Assembly (NCBI GenBank): GCA_910584375.1
Contig: CAJUAH010000007.1
Location: forward strand, 62,001-126,000
From: an uncultured Acetatifactor sp.
GTDB lineage: Bacteria; Bacillota; Clostridia; Lachnospirales; Lachnospiraceae
Direction of reading: 5' to 3'
DNA: 64,000 nt
Under the pieces are notes generated by a model. That model was given only the letters and a program-made list of their open reading frames with translations. It was not told where the DNA came from and ran no database searches. Both the position numbers and the translations under genes were made by a program. Positions 34,556 to 42,949 of the stretch are shown here, one piece after another. Position 1 is the stretch's first letter, and every line of letters starts with the position of its first letter.

Positions 34556-34623
34556 AAGTAAAATGCGGAGCGTTTAAAAATTCATCACTATTATATAATA
34601 TAAGAGAAAGGGGCGAACGGCTC

Positions 34624-35643
34624 ATGATAATCCTTTTATGGCTGTCGCTGGCTCTGGCGCCCTGGCTGCTGGGAGCGGGGATCCTGGCCGCATTGCGGGG
34701 CAGGAAGGGAGCTGCCGGAGTCATTCATATGACGGACGCCTGGATCATGGGCAGCATGTGCTGTGTGGGTCTGGCGCAGGCGCTGCATCTTCTGGGTACT
34801 TTTGGGCATATGCCGCTGAGCAGGCTGACGCCGCTGTGGCATGTGGGGATCGCTGCTTTGTGTATTCTGGCGTCTGTACCGGTGGCAATAACCTGGCGCA
34901 GGCATCGGGAACGCTTTCGGCTCCTGCCGCAAAACGGCGGAAGTTTTGTGCTGCCCGGGATCTTTTTGCTGCTGGCGCTTCTCCAGGTGGTGTATGTGTA
35001 CTGTATGCCCGCCATCATCGCTCCCGGAGATATCATGACGGAGACCGTGCGCAGTTTTCAGGCCGCAGACGGTATTTATCTGGTGAATCCGCTGACGGGA
35101 CAGGCTTATACCCAGGGGATGTCCATGCGCCATCGCGTACTGGGCCTGCCTACTCTGTATACGCTTTTGAGCGTCTCTTTCTCTGTGGACAGCAGCCTTC
35201 TGGTGCAGAACCTGATCCCGGTGGCGGTGATTGCCGGGGCCTATATGGTATACTACCGACTGGCCAGACAGCTGTTTGAAGACGATCTGAAAAAGAAATA
35301 TCTGATGCTGATTTTGGTGTCTCTGATCTTCTGGTGTGGGGAGGGGGCTGTCTGGCTGGACGGCTATGCGGCTCTGCACGGCGCCTGGCTGGGAACCTCC
35401 ATACGAAATCTGATCCTGTTGCCCTATGCCCTGTCGCTGGGACTGCAGAAGGACCCGCGCCGCACCTGGCCGGGTATGCTCCTGTGCGTGTTGACAGAAG
35501 CCTGTGTGTGTTGGACTTTTAACGGCCTGGGGCTGTGTCTGCTCCTGCTGGCGGTCATGACAGTCCTGGGCCGCATCGGCTCCAGCCGCCTGCACCGACG
35601 CCTGGCGGCCCGGATCTCCGGGAGAGAGGAGGCGGGAGGATGA
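34624..35643 (+). CDS. Polytopic membrane protein of the polysaccharide locus
   Basis: A 339-residue protein with eight or nine hydrophobic segments and a hydrophilic loop (about 135-175: GDIMTETVRSFQAADGIYLV and MSMRHRVLGLPTLY) reminiscent of GT-C first loops. It may belong to the DUF6077 group seen in Lachnospiraceae, but I am not certain. AAAGGGG lies upstream. The stop overlaps the next start, so the two proteins are likely made together. Function unknown. Confidence 0.5.
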   Translation: MIILLWLSLALAPWLLGAGILAALRGRKGAAGVIHMTDAWIMGSMCCVGLAQALHLLGTFGHMPLSRLTPLWHVGIAALCILASVPVAITWRRHRERFRLLPQNGGSFVLPGIFLLLALLQVVYVYCMPAIIAPGDIMTETVRSFQAADGIYLVNPLTGQAYTQGMSMRHRVLGLPTLYTLLSVSFSVDSSLLVQNLIPVAVIAGAYMVYYRLARQLFEDDLKKKYLMLILVSLIFWCGEGAVWLDGYAALHGAWLGTSIRNLILLPYALSLGLQKDPRRTWPGMLLCVLTEACVCWTFNGLGLCLLLLAVMTVLGRIGSSRLHRRLAARISGREEAGG

Positions 35644-36545
35644 GCGGGTTTGAAAGTTATTTCCTGAGCAATCACGGGATCGTGCTGGTGTTCGGCATAC
35701 TGTTGTATTTCTGGGTGTCGGATATAAAAACGGGACCGCGGGAAAGGCGACTGCTGATACTGACCGGGGCGACGCTGGCTCTGGTCATATTTCCTGTGAG
35801 CGCCGCGGCTCTGCGGTCGTACCAGACCGGATTTTACGCGTATCCCTGGATATGGAGTCTGGCGCCGGTAACGCCGTGTATCGCCTGGGGCGCAACGGCG
35901 GCGCTGTGGAAATTGACCGCGCAGAAACGCCGGGACGGCAAAGCCGGACTGCGGCTGACGGCTGGAGTGGCCGTGCTGGCGGCTTTATTGCTGCTGCTGG
36001 GCAATATGGGGAACATCCTCGGCGTGACGGAGGAGGAAAAGACCCGGCAGAGAGAATGCGGGCAGGTTGTGGCCTGTCTGGAGGAGATACCGGAGGCGGA
36101 GGACACGCTGCTGTGGGCGCCCCGCTCCGTGCTGGAAGAGACGCGCAGACGGACCGGAGAACTGCGGCTGCTGTATGGCAGGAATATGTGGGAGCCGGCG
36201 GCGGCAGCCTATGCCTACGATACCTGTCCCGAGGAGCAGCAGCGGCTGTTTGACTGGATGGAGACTGTGGCGGGAGGCGAGGGAATCCAGACACCCCAGG
36301 GATTGGCCGACTTTCTGAAGGCAGCGGCTGTATATCCGGCGGGGGACGCCGGGGAACAGAATTGGGCGGCGGCGGACGCCTATATGCTGCGGCTGGCGGC
36401 CCGGCTGGACGCCCGGATCTGGGTATTCCCCGGGGAGGCCCGGGAGCGCGTGACCGCGGCCTGCGAGGCGCTGTGCGAGACATACGGACTGAATGCCTAT
36501 CCCCTTGGAGAGGCGGGAGGATATACGGTCTGGCGCTGTGAATGA
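35640..36545 (+). CDS. Membrane protein with soluble C-terminal domain, partner of preceding gene
   Basis: A 301-residue protein with four N-terminal hydrophobic segments (about 12-28, 38-58, 68-90, 102-125) and a soluble C-terminal half of about 170 residues (PEAEDTLLWAPRSVLEETR, LLYGRNMWEPAAAAYAYD, ending WRCE). The two halves look like the end of a GT-C-type membrane protein whose N-terminal part is the preceding gene. The 4-base start-stop overlap (ATGA) fits a split protein, although no frameshift is demonstrated. Function unknown. Confidence 0.5.
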   Translation: MSGFESYFLSNHGIVLVFGILLYFWVSDIKTGPRERRLLILTGATLALVIFPVSAAALRSYQTGFYAYPWIWSLAPVTPCIAWGATAALWKLTAQKRRDGKAGLRLTAGVAVLAALLLLLGNMGNILGVTEEEKTRQRECGQVVACLEEIPEAEDTLLWAPRSVLEETRRRTGELRLLYGRNMWEPAAAAYAYDTCPEEQQRLFDWMETVAGGEGIQTPQGLADFLKAAAVYPAGDAGEQNWAAADAYMLRLAARLDARIWVFPGEARERVTAACEALCETYGLNAYPLGEAGGYTVWRCE

Positions 36546-36555
36546 GGAACCTGCT

Positions 36556-37314
36556 ATGAACGAGACAGTCAGTATCATTGTACCGGTGTACAATGCGGAG
36601 AAATATATCCTGGAGACCATAGAACATGTGGCGGCCCAGACCTATACGGACTGGGAACTGCTGCTGGTGGTGGACGGCTGCGGGGACGGCTCCGCCCGGG
36701 TGATCCGGGAATATCAAAAGGCCCGGGGGGAAAGCCGCCTGCGGATCCTGGAAAACCCGGAAAATGTGGGGGCGGCCAAAGCCAGAAACAGGGGGCTGCG
36801 GGAGGCCGCGGGCAGATATATCGCCTATGTGGACGCGGACGACCTGTGGATGCCGGATAAGCTGCAGGAGCAGCTGCGTTTCATGGGAGAGAGGCAGGCG
36901 GCCTTTTCCTTTACCGGATATGAATTTGCCGACGAGCAGGGCGCGGGCACCGGCAAGGTGGTACATGTGCCCCCCCGGCTTGTGTATCGGGAAGCACTGA
37001 AAAACACGACGATTTTTACTTCCACAGTGATGTTTGACACCGAAAAGATCCCCAGAGAACTGCTGGAGATGCCGGATATCAAGAGCGAGGACACGGCGCT
37101 CTGGTGGAAGGTGCTCCGCAGCGGCTATACGGCCCATGGGCTGGACCGCAATCTGGTGCTGTACCGCAGACCGGCGAAGTCCCTTTCCTCCAACAAACTG
37201 GAGGCCGTGAGAAGGATCTGGAATCTGTACCGCCGGGCGGAGGGGCTGTCCGTTCCCGCCAGCGTATACAACTTTCTGTTCTGGGCATGGCGGGCAGTGA
37301 TGAGGAGGGTATAG
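36556..37314 (+). CDS. GT2 family glycosyltransferase
   Basis: A 252-residue cytoplasmic GT-A enzyme: VSIIVPVYNAEKYILETIEH at the N-terminus, AAKARNRGLREAAG in the middle and metal-binding YVDADDLW. Motif TEDTALWWKVLR-like KSEDTALWW marks the acceptor side. It is of the capsule/teichoic type that adds a single sugar from a nucleotide donor. Start at ATG 36556 with a GAGGA site; a longer reading overlaps the preceding gene without support. Donor and acceptor unknown. Confidence 0.85.
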   Translation: MNETVSIIVPVYNAEKYILETIEHVAAQTYTDWELLLVVDGCGDGSARVIREYQKARGESRLRILENPENVGAAKARNRGLREAAGRYIAYVDADDLWMPDKLQEQLRFMGERQAAFSFTGYEFADEQGAGTGKVVHVPPRLVYREALKNTTIFTSTVMFDTEKIPRELLEMPDIKSEDTALWWKVLRSGYTAHGLDRNLVLYRRPAKSLSSNKLEAVRRIWNLYRRAEGLSVPASVYNFLFWAWRAVMRRV

Positions 37315-37320
37315 GAGCGC

Positions 37321-37349
37321 TGGACGGCGGCCCGGATATATGCTATAAT
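37321..37349 (+). promoter_or_regulatory. Promoter upstream of the glycosylphosphotransferase gene
   Basis: A -35 TGGACG at 37321-37326, a 17-base spacer and an extended -10 TGCTATAAT ending at 37349, 35 bases ahead of the start codon. Confidence 0.7.
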
Positions 37350-37383
37350 AAATGTTTATTACAGGATAAAGAAGGATATTGAA

Positions 37384-38793
37384 ATGCGAAAACTGGAAAC
37401 CTCTAAAAGAATCATCCTGCTGGCTCTGTCAGGCGTGTGCCTGGCGTTGGAAACGCTGGTGTTTGTCTATTACTGGAAAACGAATTTCAGTCCCAGTATC
37501 ACGAACAGTACGGGCGTGCCGTACTATTGGAGGGCCGACGCCTTGCAGATCGCCTTTTATGTGGTGGTGCTGTTCTTTTTTTCCCATATGTACGGCGGTA
37601 TGCGGATCGGCTATCTCAAAAATGCGGAGGTCATTTTTTCGCAGGTATTTGCCAGCCTGGCGGCGGATGTGCTGTTGTACGCCCAACTGTCCATCATGGC
37701 AAAAGAGCTGTTTGTACCCACCTGTTTTGCCTATATGCTGGTGTGGCAGCTGGCTATCATCCTGGTCTGGAACAACATTGCCTATTGGATCTACAAGTCT
37801 ATCTTCCCTCCCCGCAGGATGCTGCTGATCCATGGGGACAGGCCCATTGAGAGCATCGTGAACAAGTTCCGAAGCCGGAAGGATAAATACGAACTGGTGC
37901 AGTTTATCCATGTATCGGAAGGTCTGGAGACGGTGTGCCGCACGATCCTGCAGGGATATGAACAGGGGATGTTCAACGCCGTGGTAATCTGGGATATACC
38001 CACCCAGGAGCGGAATATCCTGATGAAATACTGTTATGCCCGGTCCATCCGCGTATATATGATGCCAAAGATTACGGACGTTATTTTACGGGGAACGGAG
38101 GAACTCCATCTGTTTGACACTCCGATCCTGCTGACCAGAGAATACAGTCTGACGGTGGAGCAGCGCTTTGTAAAGCGTCTGATCGATCTGGTGTTTGCAC
38201 TGCTGCTGTTCGTCATCACTTCCCCGATCATGCTGCTCACGGCCATTGTGATTAAATGTTATGACGGAGGGCCCGTGTTGTACAAGCAGGTGCGCTGCAC
38301 CCAAAACCAGCGGGAGTTTAACATTTTGAAGTTCCGCAGTATGCGGGTGGATGCGGAGAGAGACGGTGTGGCAAGGCTGGCCCGCAAGCATGACGACCGC
38401 ATAACGCCGGTGGGCCGGTTTATTCGAAAGGTGCGGATTGACGAACTGCCCCAGTTGATCAATATCATCAGGGGAGACATGTCCTTCATCGGCCCCAGGC
38501 CGGAACGTCCGGAGATCATAGCCCAGTATATGGAGATGATGCCGGAGTTTGCCTTCCGTATGAAGGTGAAGGCGGGGCTGGCGGGATATGCCCAGGTGTA
38601 CGGCAAATATAACACCACGCCCTATGACAAGCTGAAACTGGATCTAACCTATATCGAAAACTATTCCACATGGCTGGATCTGCAGTTGATGCTGCTGACG
38701 CTGAAAGTATTGTTCTGGCCGGACAGCACGGAGGGCGTGGAGAGCGAGCAGATCACGGCTCTGCGGGAATCCATGAAAAATGAGGAAAAATGA
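37384..38793 (+). CDS. Polyprenyl glycosylphosphotransferase (initiating sugar transferase)
   Basis: A 469-residue membrane enzyme of the WbaP/CpsE-like PCPT family. Four N-terminal transmembrane segments (about 12-30, 50-70, 85-105, 112-135), a cytoplasmic middle domain and the Bac_transf catalytic domain (about 264-465): KRLIDLVFALLL membrane hairpin, QVRCTQNQREFNILKFRSMR, then DELPQLINIIRGDMSFIGPRP and KAGLAGYAQVYGKYNT. It transfers a sugar-1-phosphate to undecaprenyl phosphate, starting a repeat unit. A second, short initiating transferase is found at 44905-45522. The Wzz-like gene follows. Confidence 0.9.
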   Translation: MRKLETSKRIILLALSGVCLALETLVFVYYWKTNFSPSITNSTGVPYYWRADALQIAFYVVVLFFFSHMYGGMRIGYLKNAEVIFSQVFASLAADVLLYAQLSIMAKELFVPTCFAYMLVWQLAIILVWNNIAYWIYKSIFPPRRMLLIHGDRPIESIVNKFRSRKDKYELVQFIHVSEGLETVCRTILQGYEQGMFNAVVIWDIPTQERNILMKYCYARSIRVYMMPKITDVILRGTEELHLFDTPILLTREYSLTVEQRFVKRLIDLVFALLLFVITSPIMLLTAIVIKCYDGGPVLYKQVRCTQNQREFNILKFRSMRVDAERDGVARLARKHDDRITPVGRFIRKVRIDELPQLINIIRGDMSFIGPRPERPEIIAQYMEMMPEFAFRMKVKAGLAGYAQVYGKYNTTPYDKLKLDLTYIENYSTWLDLQLMLLTLKVLFWPDSTEGVESEQITALRESMKNEEK

Positions 38794-38816
38794 CCGAAGG
38801 ACAGGGAGGACTGCGG

Positions 38817-39872
38817 ATGTGGCGGTGTAACTATGAGAAGGAACCTTTTGACATGCGGCTCTTTGCGCTGCTGTGTATACGGCGGCTGTGGGTGGTCCTG
38901 GCGGGCGCTCTGGCCGGACTGGCGCTGGTAGGCGGAATCTATTATGTAAAAAATGTAACCTTTGGCGGGGTAATTCCCTATACGATGGACAGCAAATATT
39001 ATCTGGAGTATGCGGTGGATCCCAGCGATCAGCAGACCATGTCCTATTTTGCCTCTTACACCTGGAACGATTTTTTAAAGAGCGAGGAAATGGTGGCACA
39101 GATGCTGAACAGCCTGACTGTTCCCATGACGGCCCAGGAGCTGAAGGACAGCTTTGAGGCGGAACTGGTGTCCGATCTGCGGATATGCTATATCCATACC
39201 ACCGCCGGGGATCCGGAGACGGTCAGGGAGATTGACCGTGTGGCGGGCGAGGCCATCCTGGCTGTGGGCCAGCGTCAGCGGGAACTGCTGGAGGTAAGCC
39301 TTATGGACAGAGAGACGCCCCGGTTGGCGATGCCGGATCTGCGGACGCTGCGGGCCTGTATACTGGGGGCGGCGCTGGGATTTTTTTTCACCCTGTTCGG
39401 CCTGGGGCTGTGGATGCTGCTGGAGGAGAGGGTGCAACTGCCGGGCACGCTGGCAAGACGCTACGGCATTCCCGCCGCAGGGTATGTGAGCCGTCAGGGG
39501 GAGCCTTCCGAAGAGCTGGAGAGTCAACTGGATCATCTGCTGGCGGGCAGAAACGATATCGGGCTTACGGCGATAAACGGAGCGCTGGATTTGGGCGCGG
39601 TGGCAAAAGTGCTGACGTCCCTGGGGGGGGAGCGGGAATACACTCCCATTCCCAGCCTGTATCAGGCGCCGGAGGCGGGAAACGCGCTCCGCGGCCGGGA
39701 CGGGATCCTGCTGCTGGTACAGGCGGATCGGGACCGGGGAGCGGCCATCGAGGAGCTGCTGCGCCGGATGGGGCAGCTTGACATAAGGGTGGACGCCATG
39801 GTTCTGGCGGATGCGGACAGGAAACTGATCAGACGATACCTGGCCTGCGAGATTGGGAGAAGGGATAAATGA
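38817..39872 (+). CDS. Wzz-like polysaccharide chain-length/export protein
   Basis: A 351-residue protein with the Wzz/CapA topology: a short cytoplasmic N-terminus, a transmembrane helix (about 17-40), an extracytoplasmic stretch (about 45-175) and a second helix (about 183-203). After it lies a cytoplasmic domain of about 140 residues that lacks a Walker A motif, so it is not a tyrosine kinase but may be a degenerate BY-kinase-like domain. It would control polymer length or export. ATG 38817 has GGGAGG 8 bases ahead; ATG 38790, overlapping the previous stop, is an alternative. Confidence 0.7.
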   Translation: MWRCNYEKEPFDMRLFALLCIRRLWVVLAGALAGLALVGGIYYVKNVTFGGVIPYTMDSKYYLEYAVDPSDQQTMSYFASYTWNDFLKSEEMVAQMLNSLTVPMTAQELKDSFEAELVSDLRICYIHTTAGDPETVREIDRVAGEAILAVGQRQRELLEVSLMDRETPRLAMPDLRTLRACILGAALGFFFTLFGLGLWMLLEERVQLPGTLARRYGIPAAGYVSRQGEPSEELESQLDHLLAGRNDIGLTAINGALDLGAVAKVLTSLGGEREYTPIPSLYQAPEAGNALRGRDGILLLVQADRDRGAAIEELLRRMGQLDIRVDAMVLADADRKLIRRYLACEIGRRDK

Positions 39873-40648
39873 CACTGCAATTACTGGTAGCGGCGATGAA
39901 TAAAAAACCCGTAGAACTGGCGGAGGAGATGGGGATTCACAGCGATGCCATCATTGTGAGCCAGGGGGAACGGTATGCCTGTGAGGAATTGTGCCTGAAT
40001 GGACATAACATACGTTACTTTTCCATGGCGGAGCGGGGAGTGGGATTGAGCCGCAATTACAGTCTACAGCGCGCCAGCGCGGATATCAGCCTGTTTGCGG
40101 ACGAGGATATCATTTACGAACCGGAATATGCGCGGGAGGTGCTGGCAGCCTTCGAGGCCCATCCCCAGGCGGACATGCTCTTTTTCAATGTACAGGCCAT
40201 GCCGGGGCGGGAGACCTATTGCAACACGGATTTTGGCAGGGTGCGATGGTACAATAGCGGGCGTTATCCAACATACAGCCTGGCGGTGCGCACCCGGCGG
40301 GTACACCAGAAAAATATCAACTTCTCCCTGCTGTTCGGCGGTGGGGCCAAATACAGCAACGGCGAGGACAGCCTGTTCATACGGGACTGCCTGCGGGCGG
40401 GGCTGAAAGCCTACAGAGTGCCGGTGACCATCGGTCATGAGCGGGAGAGGGAGTCCACCTGGTTCAAGGGGTACAACGAGAAGTTTTTTTATGACCGAGG
40501 GGTGTTGTACCGCTATCTGTACGGGGGACTGGCCGGAGTCATGGCGCTGCGCTTTCTGCTGTCCCACAGAGAGATTATGTGCCGGGAGATCTCCTGGAGA
40601 GAAGCCTGCGGGATCATGCGCCGGGCGATTCGGGAGACCGACGGCTGA
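39869..40648 (+). CDS. Diverged GT2-like glycosyltransferase
   Basis: A 259-residue protein resembling GT-A glycosyltransferases. The typical opening P-x-YN is missing, but VGLSRNYSLQRASADISLFADEDIIY has the usual RN-x-GL-like segment and an acidic DED in the metal-site position, and FGGGAKYSNGEDSLFIRDCL is like the acceptor ED motif. Overlap with the previous stop (ATGA) shows translational coupling to the Wzz-like gene. Substrates unknown. Confidence 0.7.
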   Translation: MTLQLLVAAMNKKPVELAEEMGIHSDAIIVSQGERYACEELCLNGHNIRYFSMAERGVGLSRNYSLQRASADISLFADEDIIYEPEYAREVLAAFEAHPQADMLFFNVQAMPGRETYCNTDFGRVRWYNSGRYPTYSLAVRTRRVHQKNINFSLLFGGGAKYSNGEDSLFIRDCLRAGLKAYRVPVTIGHERERESTWFKGYNEKFFYDRGVLYRYLYGGLAGVMALRFLLSHREIMCREISWREACGIMRRAIRETDG

Positions 40649-40701
40649 CCGGACAGTAAAAAGTTCGGGAACGCGCTGCAGCGCACGGAGGGGGAATGGA
40701 G

Positions 40702-41538
40702 ATGAGAACTCCCATGTTCAGTATCCTCGTGGTGTCCCTGAATCCCGGCGGTAAGCTGGTGGAGACCATACGGAGTGTGACAGAACAAACTTATAAGGAT
40801 TATGAGGTGGTCGTCAAGGACGGCGGCTCCCGGGACGGCTCGCTGGATATGCTGAAGGAATTTCTGCGCGCAGAGAGCGCCGGAGAGCGGGTGCGGATCC
40901 TGGAGCAGGCGGACAGCGGGATCTACGACGGCATGAACCAGGCCACCAGGGCCGCCAAAGGGGAATATCTTTATTTTCTGAACTGCGGCGATCTCTTTGC
41001 GTCGGAGGACGCGCTGGCCCAGGCGGCAGGAGAGATAGAAGACGTCCTGCGGCGCGGCGATACTCCCGGGATTTTTTACGGGGATATCCTGGATGCGCTG
41101 CGGGGGCAGGTGGTGGCCTCCAATCCGCGCATGGACAATTTCGCCTGTTACCGCAATGTGCCATGTCATCAGGCCTGTATCTATCATTACAGCCTGTTCG
41201 CGGAGAGAGGGTATGACCCGGCCTATCGGGTGAGGGCTGACTATGAGCATTTTCTGTGGAGCTGTTTTCGCAGGGACGCCAGGCCCCGCTATATCCCGGT
41301 GACGCTGGCCTCCTATGAGGGGGGCGGATTCTCGGAGACTCCCGAAAACCGCAGGCGTTCCGCCCGGGAACACCGGGAGATCACGGCGCTGTATATGTCC
41401 CGGGGAGAACGATTAAAATATCGAGCGTTATTGATGGCTACATTGGCCCCGCTGCGGACAAGGATGGCGGAGAGCCCTTTCTGGTCAGAGTTTTATAATA
41501 AGTGTAAAAAGAAACTTTATCGACATAAAGGGGTTTGA
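40702..41538 (+). CDS. GT2 family glycosyltransferase
   Basis: A 278-residue GT-A enzyme: FSILVVSLNPGGKLVETIRS, VVVKDGGSRDGSLDML, SGIYDGMNQATRAAKGEYLYFLN and a C-terminal LYRHKGV tail. Those patterns are the GT2 subgroup often annotated as colanic-acid or capsule transferases. ATG 40702 is chosen with GGAGG 10 bases upstream; ATG 40696 is also possible. Acceptor unknown. A paralogue with the same SxIYDAMNKG segment is at 49170-49919. Confidence 0.85.
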   Translation: MRTPMFSILVVSLNPGGKLVETIRSVTEQTYKDYEVVVKDGGSRDGSLDMLKEFLRAESAGERVRILEQADSGIYDGMNQATRAAKGEYLYFLNCGDLFASEDALAQAAGEIEDVLRRGDTPGIFYGDILDALRGQVVASNPRMDNFACYRNVPCHQACIYHYSLFAERGYDPAYRVRADYEHFLWSCFRRDARPRYIPVTLASYEGGGFSETPENRRRSAREHREITALYMSRGERLKYRALLMATLAPLRTRMAESPFWSEFYNKCKKKLYRHKGV

Positions 41539-41554
41539 TGCGAGAGGGATGTTT

Positions 41555-42691
41555 ATGTTACTGTTTGTGGGAGTGACTTTTCTGGCGCTGCTGATGGCAA
41601 CTTTTTACAGGGCGCCGGAGGGTGTACAACTGTATAGGCAAGACGGGGCGGCAGGGGCCGTCGGGAGACGCCGGGGCGGCCTGAACAGACAGCAGGCGGT
41701 GAACCTGTGGGTCTGCGGCGGAATCTATGCGGTGCTGTCGGCGCTGTCCGCATGCAGGATTGCCAGCGGCAACGATTACTGGGTCTATACCGGCATGTTC
41801 GATCTGATCTCCCAGGGACGGCATGTATCCTCGGAATTTGGTTTCAACGCCCTGGTGCGGATCGTGCAGTTTTTTTTCGGGACGGAAGGATACAGTTATC
41901 TGCCCATATTCGGCCTGTTCTCCCTGCTGACGGTGTATTTTTTCTTGAGGGCCATATATGAGCAGGGGGATTGGTTTTTGGGTTCCCTGTTTCTGTTTTT
42001 GATGAACGGGTACTATTTCTCCAGTTTTAACTCCGTGCGCTATTATCTGGTGCTTGCTGTGGCGCTGTACAGCAGCAAGTATGTGCTGCGGCGGGAATAC
42101 CTGAAATTTGTCCTGTGGATCCTGGCGGCGGCGACTTTTCACAAATCCGTGCTGGTGGTGATCCCGCTGTATCTGGGGGCCAACTGGCTGGCCGGGATAC
42201 GGCTGAAACGCTGGCATTACGCGCTGGGGACGCTGCTCGTCCTGAGCCTGGTGTTTGGACGGGATCTCTATCGCGCAATTATATTCAGGATATATCCCTA
42301 TTATGAGCACTCCATGTTTGATACAGTGGATTACTCTGTGACTAATATAGGGAAGTGTGTGGGAACACTGATACTGTCCATACTCTGTTATAAGGCTGTT
42401 CTCAGGGAAAACCGCCGGGACAGATTTTACTTTTTCCTGAATCTGGGAGGGCTGGCGCTGTATACCTGCGGGGCATTTATTCCCGAGGTGTCCCGTGTTG
42501 CGTACTATCTGGTGGTGCCGCAGATCTTTCTGATCCCCGACCTGCTGCGCGGTATCGGGAACAAAGCGCTGCGGCGTATACTGACGGCAGGAACGGCGCT
42601 GGCGTTTGCGGCGTATTTTGCCATGTTCCTGCGGTCGGCCTACGACGTAAACATCCGTCTGCTGCCCTATCTGAACTGGATCTTTAACTGA
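41555..42691 (+). CDS. EpsG/Wzy-like polysaccharide polymerase
   Basis: A 378-residue membrane protein with about ten segments. Hydrophilic loop SGNDYWVYTGMFDLI, FGFNALVRIVQFF and the SFNSVRYYLVLAVALY segment followed by FHKSVLVVIPLY are features of the EpsG family, thought to polymerise lipid-linked repeat units on the outer face. ATG 41555 has GAGAGGG upstream at a workable distance; ATG 41549 overlaps that site. Its presence together with initiating transferases and a Wzz-like protein suggests a Wzy-dependent polymer. Confidence 0.8.
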   Translation: MLLFVGVTFLALLMATFYRAPEGVQLYRQDGAAGAVGRRRGGLNRQQAVNLWVCGGIYAVLSALSACRIASGNDYWVYTGMFDLISQGRHVSSEFGFNALVRIVQFFFGTEGYSYLPIFGLFSLLTVYFFLRAIYEQGDWFLGSLFLFLMNGYYFSSFNSVRYYLVLAVALYSSKYVLRREYLKFVLWILAAATFHKSVLVVIPLYLGANWLAGIRLKRWHYALGTLLVLSLVFGRDLYRAIIFRIYPYYEHSMFDTVDYSVTNIGKCVGTLILSILCYKAVLRENRRDRFYFFLNLGGLALYTCGAFIPEVSRVAYYLVVPQIFLIPDLLRGIGNKALRRILTAGTALAFAAYFAMFLRSAYDVNIRLLPYLNWIFN

Positions 42692-42724
42692 ACGGGCTGA
42701 CGGACATGCCAACAGGTTGACGGA

Positions 42725-42753
42725 TTGTTCAATAACGGGTGATAGAGTATAAA
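42725..42753 (+). promoter_or_regulatory. Promoter upstream of the dehydratase gene
   Basis: A -35 TTGTTC at 42725-42730, a 17-base spacer and -10 TATAAA at 42748-42753, in the 258-base gap between the polymerase and dehydratase genes. The rest of the gap (42754-42949) holds no gene or clear hairpin. Confidence 0.55.
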
Positions 42754-42949
42754 CGATTCGGCGGATAGCAGTCCTGAGCCGGGAGATTTACGGGATACGG
42801 CGGAGCGTTCCGGGAGGGCGGGCCCGGAGAGAGAATCGGATCGTGCAGGAAAAATTGCAAAAATATGGAAAAATCTTTCGCGTGTAAAGTACGCAATGAT
42901 AGATTAAATGCAAAAAGAGTGCCCTTACCTCGGGCGGATAGGAGCCGTT

